From positions 806,001 to 870,000 of the forward strand of contig JAKZZE010000015.1 of the NCBI GenBank assembly GCA_024220505.1: DNA of 64,000 nt, written 5' to 3'. Source of the stretch: Rhizopus arrhizus (taxonomy: Eukaryota; Mucoromycota; Mucoromycetes; Mucorales; Rhizopodaceae). The notes under the pieces are model-generated. The model saw only the letters and a program-made list of their open reading frames with translations. It was not told the DNA's origin and made no database searches. Made by a program: the position numbers and the translations under genes. Below are positions 36,830 through 49,270 of this stretch, in pieces. Each line of letters opens with the position of its first letter. Within the stretch, counting starts at the first letter, position 1.

Positions 36830-37900
36830 CGCCACTGTACTCACATGTGCCTCTAGTGCTACTGTTTCCCGTCCACTTGCTCCCTCCTCGTCACGGCAAC
36901 TTAAAACGCCAACCAAACATCTCCGACCTCTAGAGCTCGAATCTCCTCCCCTTCCGTCAGCCAAGGGTTTAAATACCTCTATCTCCTTATACAACACCGA
37001 CTTCCCATTAGCCAGCTACATTCCCTTTTTCGACGGTTGCATATCAACAGCAGTTGTGTCCTCAACGTTCATTATCCCGACCGCCATCTTGTCGCCCTCC
37101 TCATTCATAACGATATGAAGCTGTTGTCTAGTTTGCTGATATATTCTTTGAGAATTTCCATATCTATTTCTTGAGGGCAACTCAATATTATTGTCTCTTA
37201 TTTAGTATTCATCTACCACACATTTATCCTCATCGCCCTAAAGCGACGTGTTGTAGTTTGTTTACTCTCACGATTCCAAGGAGCATCAGGATATTGAGCT
37301 TTCAAATGTTGAATACTTTCACAGATGAAGCAAACTTTTCTTCTACGAGGGAGAACTAGCCAATTCACCCTTGTATGATTATAAACTATATGGAAATAGT
37401 GATCCTATTCACAAGATGGAATATGAGAGGTAAGAGATTCATAATTTTTCAATTGATCCCTAGCAATATTAGTATATCTTCTGCCATTAAACCATCCATC
37501 ATGCACTGTATGATGGGGCCCTATTTCCAAAAGTCTTCCATTCTTCTCAAATAATTGTATCATTAATGGATTTGACTTGTCATCCTTTTCATAAAGAATA
37601 TTGATGACTCTTAATCAGAACACTTCAAAGTTTTTACTCATTGTTGCTTGTATTTTGATTTTCTATCGAGAACCAAAAACTTCTTAATGCTTTCATCCTA
37701 TCTTCTTCATTACCAAAGTTAAGCTCAATGTACTGATGACCTCTACTAATTTTTCTTTCTCTGAAGCATTTGCTTTTAGGAAATTGGAATTTGAGGACAA
37801 ATTTAGGTCCTCAAATCCTGAAGCAGCTATAATATTGAAATATTTATTTATAACTTGGAAAAAAACTGTTTGAATGTCATATCCCGACATACTTTAAGCA
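36830..37900 (-). pseudogene. LINE ORF1-like relic with zinc knuckle
   Basis: On the minus strand coding-like sequence runs from about 37890 (SGYDIQTVFFQVINKYF) through LFEKNGRLLEIGPHHTVHDG, then ESLTSHIPSCE, then WLVLPRRRKVCFICESIQHL (a CCHC knuckle whose last Cys is Tyr), PDAPWNRES, and on to an acidic/Gly/Arg-rich tail at 36830. Several stops (for example after SCE and after INVW) break it. The order of RNA-binding fold, LTH-like linker and zinc knuckle is that of Mucoromycota LINE ORF1 proteins, and differs in sequence from the ORF1 at 47823-49280. The 36830-37100 part is noticeably more GC-rich than its surroundings. Confidence 0.6.
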
Positions 37901-38459
37901 TGATTTACCTTCAGTTTTACAAAATCAAAGTAGTGATTGCTTTACAAAAAAAAAATTTATATTCCATTCTCTATTATTCGGTCATAAATAATTCTACTCA
38001 TTTAACTCAATACAAGTTGTTATAATATAGCTCCTCATGAAATGACACATAAATAAAAAATAGATCAACTTAAGAAATAGAAACAAACAACCTAGTTGTA
38101 TAACGAGGAATAAGTTTTCATATTGAAATTTATTCATAGTATATTTAAAGCTATAATTAATTAAAGTATCTTAATAAAAATTTAATTGAGTATTTATGAA
38201 AAGGACATAAATAGTAGATACACTGATATAAAATAAAATAGGTCTTTTTTTGAGTCTCGTTGAATTCTATAGTCCCTTTATTTTACGAAATGTCACACAA
38301 ATGCTACCCAAATGAGAACGGGTTGGCATTTTTTTGTTTAAGATTTTTTATTTACTGCTTATTACCAAAAATTTGATCTCGGTAAGAGGCGGGCCCAAAT
38401 TAGAGGTATTGAGTAAGCATAGAAATATTGAAAATTGATATCTGAGAGAAAGAGAAACC
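37901..38459. other. AT-rich spacer
   Basis: Very AT-rich, with no coding signal or repeat I can name. Confidence 0.5.
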
Positions 38460-39602
38460 ATTAGATTTGCTGACTAGCTTAGGTCACCTTGTTCAGCGAT
38501 ATATTGCTTGATATTGTCGCATATGCCTTAGAATACATTGCGTAAGAGAAGTAGTTAAAGTTTTCTTCCATAGCCAAACAACTCTTAAAAAAAAACGAAA
38601 CAGAATGTCTTATCTATTTTTGACAGCCTTTCACGATTATTTCTGAGCATAATTTCATAATTCTGGTAGTTAAAGTATCCCCATCGTCAAAAGCTCCCCT
38701 CTTCATACCAAATCTTACCTTTGACTAGAATTCTTCAATAGGACTTAAGAAAGGTAAACATGGGGGAAATTATGTATGTTTATATCCTCTTTTCTTCAAA
38801 GTAATTTCTGATTGTTGTAAGCTTATGTATAGGGGCATTGTTCATAATGATATGATGGCCTTTCATGTCATTTTTATCCAGAACATCCATAACACTTCTT
38901 CAGACAGCCCAAGCAATACTCAGTTCTAGTTCCAATTTTGACTACAATTGTTATAACAGTATCATTAGCTCTTCTTTGTTTTGCTTCAGGCTTAGTAATT
39001 GATTTTCTCAAAGAAATATCAACGACTTCCTGTGCAGAAATGGCCTCAAGAGTTGTAATTTAGGCGTCACAAGAATTAGGCACTATATATTTTGCAAATT
39101 GGACTTTTTTAAATCAATCTTGAGAACAACTGATGTGGAGGTTGAAACTTGCTTCATCAAAGAAGACGCTTTTCTTCTTCTTGAGGTCTGTGTTTTCATC
39201 TGACGCCCGTTCAAGTACAGCTTCTTTTCCTTTAAGCTTTACCTCTTCAGAAGTCCGCTTTTCTAACAGTCTTTTCAATCTCTTAAGACCCAATGCACAA
39301 TGCTGAAGAACGCGATTGTAAAATGTGGTTTTGCTAATCGTGAAGTCGGGAAATTCAGTCACAAGTTTGTGCCTCATTTCATCTAAAGTCATCGGTGCAC
39401 TACAGTCAACTATTGCAATAATAAACTGAGTATGCTCATGCTTCATTCTGGCCGTGATACCCTTACTAGATCCTCTTTTCTTGTTTTGAGGAATTGTCTC
39501 AAACTTTTCCCACAGTTCTTTAAACCGAAATACAGGGCTTAAAGTAATTCTAGCATCGGCATCGGCAGTTTTAACTGGAAGTTGTTCAGTAATCAACAGC
39601 AA
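38460..39602 (-). pseudogene. DDE_3 (IS630/Tc1-like) transposase relic
   Basis: An intact 162-codon frame (39602-39114) gives the N-terminal part: TARMKHEHTQFIIAIVD, a winged-helix-like MTLDEMRHKLVTEFPDFTIS, then KSVFFDEASFNLHIS with the first catalytic Asp. Below 39114 the same strand continues in broken frames: KGHHIIMNNAPIHK (second Asp replaced by Asn), a YIISPMFTFLKSY-like remnant of the third motif and MEENFNYFSYAMYSKAY at the C-terminus. Stops and frameshifts are numerous, so it is dead. It is a different family from the Tc1 copy at 20847. Confidence 0.75.
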
Positions 39603-40173
39603 AAAACAGGCAATTTGGTCTAGACTGTAACTGCAGTATGTGATCCTATTCTTGTATTATTTTTGCTGCACCCTGTCATTTTGCTCACTGAATTATAAGT
39701 ACCCAAGGTCCATGGCGTCGAGTATCATGTAGATTTAATTATCTATGAAAATCCAATAGGTCAATGATTCTGTTTTACAACAAAGTCGGGACCAGGCAAA
39801 TGTTGTCCTTAGGATATAGTCATCGGAAAAAGCCCAGAAAAGTTAGATAAGGTAGAGGTTATCTGAAGAGGCAGAAGGAGTATTAAAATACTGGATTCGC
39901 ATTTAAATTTAGATTGAACATGGTCGTAAGCCGAACAAAACGATGTAGTACACAATAAATGTTTTGTTTCTGTTTCATCTTGCTGCTTACAAAATATACT
40001 TTGATCAACTTGAAAGCTTTCTAAAAAAAAATAGGAAAATTTGCTCTCTTGATTACCCTTTATCAACCTATCAGTTCAGCAAAGTATCTCTTCTTTCCAT
40101 CACTCCTCCTTGGCAATGGTACATCGCTGAATCAATGCTCGAATACATCATTTTTAAATCGCTTTGAAAACAA
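39603..40173. other. Spacer left of duplication unit A
   Basis: No gene recognised. Small frames on both strands lack motifs. Its right edge is the left breakpoint of the duplicated unit. Confidence 0.45.
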
Positions 40174-41376
40174 ATAGGTTCATTTAGAGATGGGTATAAT
40201 TTTCGGATGACATTAAAAGGAATGCGCATTTCCGAAATTGATGGACGCATACCGAGCGTCATCTTAAAAGCCTGCTTACTATTCACGGTCATGCAACAGG
40301 TGTATTATTTGACTCTGTATTACAGATCACTCGCAACAACAACAGTAACAAAAGATTATATTTGATTTATATAAATTACTAAGCAGCCATCAATACAGAC
40401 TGCTATCACATTCATACCAAAAAAAAAAAAAGACACTATACCATGTTACATTCCTCAAGCTCGAATATAAAAATAAGACAATTTTACCTAAAAATAATTA
40501 AAACAGTCCACGTTGGTTTAATGTAAATAAATGAACACTGTGAGATATTTGCAGATGGTAAAATGAGAAATAGAAAAGAAATAGTGCTTGAAAACTAGTG
40601 AATGAGTCTCTATGTAACCTCTTTATTAGATTTCAAGACGAGCGAGAGAACCCATTTAATCAAACTACGCCTTTATGTAGGAAATGAAATTATTCAGGGA
40701 CCGAAGTGAGCTCAAGATCAATTTTAGTATTGAGCTTGAACAATATAAACATTGTATATGAGTTTTAGGGAATATGTAGTAAGTAATATTATGTATTTAG
40801 TACTTGCTATTTCTTATATAAGATCTGAGTAATCTCATACAAATAATAAGTATTTAATGAGGTAAATACGACACACTGTGTCTGCTATTTTCCGTTCCCT
40901 CCTTTTTTTTTTTCTTTTTTTTTATAGGAGTAAATGAATAGTCGCCTGCTTTGTGAGGCAAACCATTGTGTTATTCATGAGTAGCCCAACACTTCTATGT
41001 ATGCATACAGATGTACTGAATAAATGCAGAAATAGCAAGCACAAAGGGGCTGGAATTTATTCTCTTTCTATTTGATTTGTGTAGTATATAATTACATTGA
41101 ATTCAGATGAGCATGCATACTCTAAAGAAAAAAGGGATTGTTTTATAGTTATATTGAAGCAATTACACTATTTCCAGAAATTAAAGTCACCGCGGCTTGT
41201 CGCAATTACACATCAATTGTATTATAAAACTTTACACATTGATCTACTTTCGATAGCGGAAAATCTTCGGCCGTTTTTCCCGACAAATAAAAACTAATGG
41301 TTACAAGATCAGTAAATAATCAATATAAAGAGCTAATCTTCATCTCTTCTTCCTGTTTTATTCACTAAATTACAAT

Positions 41377-43202
41377 ATGAAGCTATCCACTTTATCCTTT
41401 GCTTTGCTTACAGCAGCAAGTTATATCAACCTTGGATCGGCTCAAGAGAATGTTCTTGATCTAGTCCAAACCTTTCGAGAACCAAAAAACATTTTGTTTA
41501 GTGTTAACATGGGTGGCTCCTCACACGTTCTATGGGTCCTATCTATTCTTGAAGAGTTGGCTGCTAGAGGGCACCATGCCAAGCTTTTTACAAGAGTAAT
41601 AAATCTATAGTGAAATGAATGATATGTTGTCATTAAACGTTGTTTAGGATGATCATATCAGATTTGCCAAAAAGTTTCCTTCAGTTAAACCCATCTCAAG
41701 TGGCCCAAGTGTGTTTACTAAAGAGGAATATGTTAGCCTTATGCCAGAATTAATTGCTATGGAGCCTGTAGCACAATCCGTCTATCTCATAGAGAATTTT
41801 TCATTCAATTATACAGAAGGTAATTTTTTTTGCTTATTTTTTAAATTTAAAAAGTGTAACCCAAATCATGTAGAATACTATAAGCACAGAGACATATTCA
41901 ATATAGAAAAGGTAGATTTGGCTGTGTGTGATAGTTTCACTATGGCTTGTTCTGATGCCGCCGAGGCTGCTGGCTTGCCTTTTGTTGTTACAAGCTCAAT
42001 GGCTCTTAGTCCAGGTAAGACACATACTAATCCAAAGAAGAGTATATTAACCCAATATTCTTCTTTTAGACACAGCTGCTCCTTATATAAACGCTAACAT
42101 GTTCAATATGCATCACCCTATCAGCAAAGGCGTTTCATTCTTCACTCGGTTCAATGATAAGGTGATCTCGCCCTTACGATTTACTTATGGATTAAGACAT
42201 ACCATCAGCAAAACCAACCAAGGAAAAAAATCGATTGGCCTCAAGGTCACAATGGACCCAATGGACGTCTGGAAGGACTCTATCAAGATTGTGAATAATG
42301 CCTTTGGTTTTGAAGCCCCTCGACCGGTCGGCCCACTGGTGGAACTCATTGGACCCATTGTGCCTTTGAACCATGCCGGATTGAACAGCGAGCTTCAGAC
42401 ATTTTTGGATCATCGCCGCAAGGTGGTCTATGTCGCCTTTGGTCAAATATCTATTCCAACCAGAAACGATATCAAAATGATCTTGACAGCAATGCTTGAG
42501 AACATGGAGACAGACGCCATTGACGGCATCATCTGGTCCACACGCGGTATCGAGGAGCTTTTCCCCGAGTACATCACCACACGATTCAACACAACCTACG
42601 ACATCCGCAGCTTGTTCAAATCATCTAGTGCTCCTAATGAGACCAACATTGCCTTTGTCAACTGGGCTCCTCAAGTCGCTATCCTTCATCATCCTTCTAC
42701 CGCCTTGTTCTTGACTCACGGAGGTGCTGGATCTCTTCATGAATCACTCTATAATGGTGTACCCGTCGTCGTGTTTCCTTGCTTTGGTGACCAACCTGCT
42801 GCGGCTGTCATGGCTGAAGAAAACGGTTATGGACGTTATTTGAAATCTTCTTCAAGTCAAGAACAAGCTACGGCACTCATTGCAGACATCATTCTTGATA
42901 AAGATGGAAGCTACCGACAGACCGTCCGCCGATTCCAATCCTATGTTCAAATCCGTGCTCACCGTGGTATCCAGCGTGGTGCGGATCTGATGGAAGAAAC
43001 TCTTTTTGCAAACAAGGATGGCAAGATGGTCCACAGACGTGATGTCAAGGAAGACCTCTCTACCATCGTTGCTTATAACCTCGATATCTATGCCTTCATC
43101 GCTCTCTTGATCTTCGGATCCGTTTCTGGCCTTTACCGTGGAGCTGTCTATATCACTCATCATCTTCAAACCCTTCCAAGCACAAAATTGAAGTCTGCCT
43201 AA
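41377..43202 (+). CDS. UDP-glycosyltransferase, copy A
   Basis: GT1-family glycosyltransferase that transfers a sugar from a UDP-sugar to a small lipophilic acceptor (sterol or similar; acceptor unknown). Four exons: 41377-41595, 41648-41819, 41874-42014, 42070-43202, totalling 554 residues. Signal peptide at residues 1-22 (MKLSTLSFALLTAASYINLG). The N-terminal acceptor fold has NMGGSSHVLWVLSILEELAARGH. The C-terminal donor-binding signature is complete: FVNWAPQVAILHHPSTALFL, THGGAGSLHESLYNGVPVVV and FGDQPAAAV. A membrane helix near the C-terminus (IYAFIALLIFGSVSGLY) and a short basic tail anchor it, as in ER-bound UGTs, with catalysis on the lumenal side if topology follows animal enzymes. 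Intact. Nearly identical to copy B at 57157-58982. Confidence 0.92.
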
Positions 43203-43361
43203 GCTTCTCTTATTTATTTTTTTAGACAATTAAACTGTATAGAATAAACCATTTCTTTCTCTTTTGACTTTTATGACCTTTTCAAAACAAATGTAAAAGT
43301 GAGTTTGGTTCATGATTTATTTGTTCTTACAAAAAGGAAGAGAGAAATAAATAGAGAAGCA

Positions 43362-43837
43362 ATGCTCTTTTTTCTTGATGAAATATCACAATATTCTGAT
43401 AAAGAGGAGATTTTTACTGGTGATTTGTTTGATGTAAGGAAACTTGATAAACAAAAACTCCTGCCTTAAACCAAGTACTATTAAGCAACTAATGACCAAG
43501 AAGTATCTGAAATTAAACCTACTTTTAAATGTCACGAAGGAGAGGCTGTAACTCAAGGTATGAGCCTGTTTACAGCCACAGTATATAAGCTTAAATCTGT
43601 TTTTTGACTTAAATCACAAACGCAGACAATTAAAGATCAAGCTCGTAGGACCTCACCCATTTTGAGCCCACTATTTATGATACGCTTCAAAGGTATTTGC
43701 AGGTCTATTTGATCAGCACCCACAGCTCGTAAAAGACAAATATATTCTAGAGCCTGGCGCCGGTAGAGCGTATTCTTGTTTAGTAGCCTTCTTGAATAGT
43801 GCAGTCAAGATGGTGATGACAGATTATCTCAATAAGA
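43362..43837 (+). pseudogene. Methyltransferase pseudogene, truncated copy A
   Basis: Shares the sequence of the copy at 59142 up to CTCAATAAGA, where the LINE 3' end cuts it off. It has the same early stops and the same VGPHPF-stop-AHYL-stop-DA pattern as copy B, so decay preceded duplication. Copy A reads PGAGRAYSCLVAFLN where B has PGAGRAYPSLVAFLN. Confidence 0.75.
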
Positions 43838-46800
43838 TTTTTTTTTTTTCGTAAAAGGAGGATTTTATTCCGGTGCCGCAAGGCATACACCATTGTAAGT
43901 ATTAAATAAATTATAATCGAGGGGGATTTGTTCGTTTTTGTTATTTTGTTTTGTAATCTGTGCGAAGTTTGATACTGGCCACAAAACTTGAGGTAGAGAA
44001 CTAAGTAGAAACGTATGGATTAGCTGTTTAGTGACTGACAACTATTTTCTTTGTGAATTTTGAGGATTTGCCTAGTGGCTCTTGCTACTACTTTTTGAGG
44101 CCAGAATTGATGTTCTTCAAAAATAAATTTCCAGTGAAGTTGCCATAAAGAGAGCAACACAGAAGCTATGATATCCAAGTATGTCACCGAAAGTGAAGGA
44201 GCGACTTCAATGCCAGAGGAAGAAGGGAGTTGAATGATGCTGTAAGTCAACCTGGCAGGGCCAACGAAAAAGCGAGAAACAATTATTTGCCAGATTTCAT
44301 GTTTGAAAGGACAAGGCCAAACAAAGTGTTCTTCAGAGTCGATACTGCCACAATATACACAACCAGGGTCTGGAAATCGGTTTGGGATTAACTGGTGAAG
44401 ACGTTCCTTACACGGCATTTTGTGATGATAAAGTCTCCAGAGTAGTGTATGGGCTCTGTGTGGGAAAGATGCTTTCCAGAATCGGCGCCAGACAAGAGGG
44501 CTTGCACGCGGATATTCTGTTGGCAATGTGGATAAGTGGGACAGTTGAGATTCACGAAACCATTTTGTATTTAAAGAAGCAATAAGTGTTTCATCTGGTA
44601 AAAGTGAATCCAGGATGTTGTCAAAGTCTGTTTCAGTAAGTGCAGGAAGTGGTAGTACTGCCAAGATCATGAGGATCGAATTGCGTTGACATTTGAATTG
44701 CTGGAAGAAGGTGGCTTCTTATATACGATATAGTTAAACCTGTCTAAAGTAATTCTTGTTCTTAAAGTGAAAAGGATACGTAGGTGTTGGGGATCTACGT
44801 CGAAACTTACCACATATCATACCAAATTCATATACATGCTTGACAAGGATTCCAGACCAGTAGGAAGCCTTGAAATCCTGATTTGGCAGGAGCAGATAAG
44901 GACAGGCTTGTGTCAGTGGTAGTTCATTGACCATGCGAATATCAAAGGCTTGCCAATCAATTTTATAATCAATTTTATCCATCGTTCTGAACAATGAGCT
45001 GAAACAACTGAAGGACTTGATTGTGTTTGAACGCATGTTAGGAAGCAGTAGAGGTAAAATATGAGAGGGTGAAACTGAGAAAAGGCGCAAACAGTGACGA
45101 AGAATATCATTAACGAAGGTATCATAATAAGGTGGATCAGAGGAAGGAAGAAGTAATGGCTGCAACCATCGAAGTTGTAGAGCTGCATGTTGTATTCCAG
45201 GGTCAAGAATGGCAAGCCCGCCTTCCTTGCGTGATCGTTGGCAAGTTTGGAAGCTGACTGCAGGAAAGTTTTTGCGTGCAAGAAATTGAATTACAGTTGA
45301 ACGAATCTTACCAAGATACGATTGTGGAACAGCAAGTACGCGAATAGCATGCCAGAGCGGACCAAGCAAGAATGTATTAGTGACTAAATTGCGGCCAAGG
45401 ATTGACAAGTTTCGTTAAGCGAGCATTTGAGCACGTTGCTGTAGCTTAAGTAGGAGGTTATCAAGGAATCTAGAAAGCTGGTGATTGGCACTGGTGAGTG
45501 GGTAGCCAAAGTATATTGGCCGCTGTGGAGGTTGATCGATCATGTCACTGTGTTATACCATGGGAAGACAAGGCGGATTGCCATGATTGTTGTGGTTGTC
45601 CAGATAGCGAGATTGCCAGGGTTTTGTGACGGTTTAGGCGAGCATTGGATGCCCGAGAATATAGAGCCAGGATATCAAGTAAAGCATGAAGCTCACCAGA
45701 ATCGACTAGAAATATAGCTAGATCACCGGCGTACGCCATAATTTTAAGGATAGGTACTTGAGCCAGTGGATTTGTCAACCGTGTGGCGGATTCCACTTGA
45801 AAAGAAAAACCAGTAATAGAGGGAGAAGCATATATGGTACGCAAAAGAGGTTCAATAGCAAGATTAAAAAGCAGCAGCGAAAGAGGGTCTCCCTGGCGAA
45901 GTCCACGACTCTGTGCAAAGGGAACTGAGAGGAAACCGTTGACATTGACGCAAATGAAAGTATTGAAGAATAAGGAGGTTATGCAATTGATCAACCAAGA
46001 AGATAGACCCAATCGCGTTAGGCAGACATGAAGATAATCTGGATGAACCCGATCGTATGCCTTTTCTTGGTCTAATAACAAACTAACTCCAGGAAGTTTG
46101 TACTGCCTGACGATATCCATAATCAATCGAGCGCACAAACCGTTGTCTCCAATAAACCTACCAGCCATAAAGCCAGTTTGATGTGGATCAATCAAATCTG
46201 AGAGATATGGAGTGAGGCGTGTGGTAAGAAGTCGTGTAAATATTTTGGCATCCGCACAGATTAAAGAAATAGGTCTCCAATTCTTTAGTTAACTTCAATC
46301 ACCTTTCTTAGGAAGAAGGATAATTACTGAGCGTTGCCAAGTTAGTGGATACTTGCCTTCCCAGAGTGCTGTATTAAGAACACGAAGAAAAAGTTGACGA
46401 ATAAACGGGCGATCGAATAGTAGTCTCAGTATGACATATGAGATCCCGTCCACTCCAGGGCTACTCTTGGTAGGTGTGCGTTGGAGGCATTTACTTACCT
46501 CGTCCACTGCCCAATAGTTGATAAGGCTCTCGTGGACATCAGGGCTGATGGAAGCAGAGTCTGACACATGAGCGAGTAAATCTGATGTAGCTTGTTCATC
46601 TATATGTTCTAGAGAGTACAACTCTTCATAGTATTCGCGTGAAGTCCCTGTAAGATCTAAAGGCTTGGTGACGATTGTTCCTGTATCGGTTCTTATTGAG
46701 CTGATATATAGTTGCTGCTGTCGTTGACGCAGGCATCGATAGAAATAGGTATTCGATCTCTCTCCTTGCTCTCTCCACCATTGGCCAGAGCGAAGTGCCA

Positions 46801-49270
46801 GCACAGAAGAAGAATGTTCATACTGAAGTTCTAGTTGTGATTCAAGTGAGGCGATTTGAGCATTAGTTCCATCATCTGTTGGTTGGCGTAGTAACCATTT
46901 GCTCATTCTCTGTAGTTTATTAAGATTGTGGCGACGTTGAGCAGCAGCTTTGTTAGAAAATGTTTGAATGAAGCTTTTGAGGCGACATTTGAGTAAATCC
47001 CACAATAGAGGAGTGTCTAAGTCAGATAGAAAATGTTCGGCGTTAGTACAGAAAGCAGTTAATTCTGCGCGGAAGTGAGGGTCTTGTACGAGATAAGGAT
47101 TACAGCGCCAAATCCCTGGACCTGTACGAGTACATCCTAGTGTAAGATATGTTGAGATCACAGAATGATCACAGCGAGCAACATATTTAATATCGTGGTT
47201 GTCCACCATATCAATCAAATCTGCAGTGATGAGCAGAAAACCAATGGTTGAGGTGTTGTGAAACGTGGGTATATTGTTATGTTCTGAATTAGAGTTAATT
47301 GGGTCATGCCAATTGAGGTGAATCCACTGAAACCATTGAGCTAAAGATGGACTGGATGATCTTGTGTGGATGTTGTGATTGAAGTCACCTAAGAGGATAC
47401 TGCCCGAGGTCAGTAGTTGATCAAAAGGCATGATAGTCGGAAAAGAGCGAAGGAATTCGATTCGTTCTCGGTGTTGGACAGGAACGTAAATTACAAAATA
47501 TTAATAGGATTATACAAACCTGATGTATGAGAAACTTGGGCAGCAAGGACTCTACCATCTATCGAAGACCATAGGGGAATAATGTTAAGCATAAGATTGA
47601 ATGAGAGTAGGCCGCAGTGTTGGGTCCAGGTGCTGGATGAAACCTGGAGACACTGGTCGAAGCGAGATTGTAGTAAGAGAGAGGAAGCATGAGTTTCTTG
47701 AAGAGCAATAATATCGTATTTTAAGGAGCGTATATGTCGAGCAAAAGAACTGCCCGACGGTGTTAGTATTTTTTTGAGGCCTCTGCAGTTTAGTGAGGCC
47801 AAGGATATACGAGAGGGGACTCTCATAATTGATCAGAGGAGGGGGTTGGACTATTTTGGGCTGCCCGAGCCTCCTCTTGAAGGATACGAACCTCTTCGTC
47901 TAGGTCCATTTCATCCTCGGATCCGTGTTCTTCTGTATCACTCTCTGTAACTTCGGACTGATCCCCAGCGGATAGTTGGTAAACAGAGTCAGACTCAGTA
48001 TCTTCAGAATTATCAAGGTCTCTTATGGCCAAGTCATTCGGTTGCTTCATGATATTGTAATTGTTTTCGTGAGTAGACATGGAGCGGATTAAATTTATAC
48101 TGTGAGCCTTGGAGACTTCATAGCGTGATACAGAAACCTCGGTCGTATTATCCATGTGGTGCAAATCTTGGGTTTTGACTTGTGATGTATGGCTTTCCAC
48201 ATGGTCTTGAGGCTCTTCTGAGGAAACCGTGCTGCCAGGAAGCATCTTGTTCTCCACTGGGATTATATTGTCAATTGTGGAGGTAGCAGATTTACCTTGT
48301 TGCACTTCGTTGCTATGTCTTGCTTTTGTTGTGTTAGCTTTTCGATGAGTTACAGGGTCCATGCGAAGTCGCTTAGACCCAATTTTGTTATTTCTTTGTT
48401 CTGGGCAATCCCCAAAGAGGTGCTGTGAACTCTGGCATCCGTAGCAGGTCTTGAGCTTACGACTTTCAAGTATTGGACAGGTGGCTTTGGTATGTCCAGG
48501 TTTATGACAGTAAAAGCAATGGGTTTCCATGCCTCTCCAAGAGGCGAAGATGAGACGGTGGTTATCTAAATGCATTTCATGTGACAATTCGCGAAATGCG
48601 GGACCCTCTGTGGTAGAAGTATCTAGGAATGCAAATCCTTTCCCAAAAAACAAATCCGTGGCTGGATCAAGCAAGTGGCCCACATGCAGGACTTTGCCAT
48701 AAGGCTCTAACATTTGTCGCACAAGTGGTGTCAGTTCCTCAGGTCTCAGAATGGGTAAACGATCAAGTGAAATACGATAGATAGAGCTATCGCAAGATAA
48801 AGTCTGTGTGCCGATAATAGTTAAGCTTCCTACTTGAACGCCAATCGAGCAAGCTTTGATTTGAGCCTCAACTGTGTCGAATGCCACAATCGCGCCATGG
48901 TGGTCCTCCTGCTTGACAGGAACAACACCAATCGCCGTTGGGAATTGTGCTGCTAGTGCTTTAAGAAAGGTTGCAGGTAAAACCGCTTTTGGCATTTCAA
49001 AAGCGACGCTGTTTTTCTCGGCTGATCTTATCCATATACGAGCCTGGCGCCGTTGTCGCGATGTCATTTTGGCAGCTGGATCTTCTAAAGCCTTTACACT
49101 GGATTCCCTGATTGCTTTAGAATACGCTGTGAAGGTTTGCCAAAGCGCTGCTGAATCTTGTCCTGATGTCGTTTGAGATCTTGTGTTGTGGGTACCTTCA
49201 ATAGAAGGTGATGGTGCGTTTTGATTGGTTAATTCTCCGTGTAACGTTAGTTTAGAAGAAAGATCCCCCC
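43838..49270 (-). mobile_element. Non-LTR retrotransposon (LINE), full-length but decayed
   Basis: Minus-strand element of 5.4 kb with ORF1 (49280-47823) and ORF2 (47826-44020), ending in a 12-base poly(A) (T run at 43838-43849 on +). Its 5' end is a run of six G at 49265-49270. No target-site duplication is visible; instead its two ends coincide with the inner ends of duplication units A and B. Confidence 0.9.
44020..47826 (-). pseudogene. LINE ORF2: endonuclease and reverse transcriptase
   Basis: Order from 47826: AP-type endonuclease (ISLASLNCRGLKK, DIIALQETHAS, GSILLGDFNHN), then RT fingers (SPGVDGISYVILRLL, RSVIILLPKKGD, NWRPISLICADAKI, HQTGFMAGRFIGDNG), RT palm (LLLDQEKAYDRVHPDYL, SRGLRQGDPLSLLLFNLAIE, and IMAYAGDLAIFL at the YADD box), thumb (SILGRNLVTNTFLLGPLW), and a C-terminal zinc region (CVYCGSIDSEEHFVWPC, C-x2-C-x7-H-x4-C type). 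Broken by a -1 type frameshift near 47493, stops near 46295, 45545 and 45410, a frameshift near 45500 and stops near 44700. The catalytic box reads YAGD instead of YADD. No RNase H seen. Cannot be active as it stands. Confidence 0.9.

Larger units (their letters stand above)
40174..43837 (+). repeat. Segmental duplication, unit A
   Basis: Matches 49271-49611 plus 56926-59617 (unit B without its insertions). Similarity starts at ATAGGTTCATTTAGAG and ends at CTCAATAAGA, where the LINE poly(A) begins. The unit holds a 330-bp leader, the UGT gene and a methyltransferase pseudogene. Unit A has two segments absent from B, about 40543-40880 and about 40922-41255. Confidence 0.9.

Noticed and set aside
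42192..42446. Minus-strand frames conserved between the two UGT copies (also 42852-43229, 57954-58226, 58632-59009)
   Set aside because: They are conserved only because the opposite coding strand is conserved; no independent signal.
43838..43849. Poly(T) run as a terminator for the UGT copy A transcript
   Set aside because: It is the poly(A) tail of the minus-strand LINE; unit B lacks it and continues with ordinary sequence.
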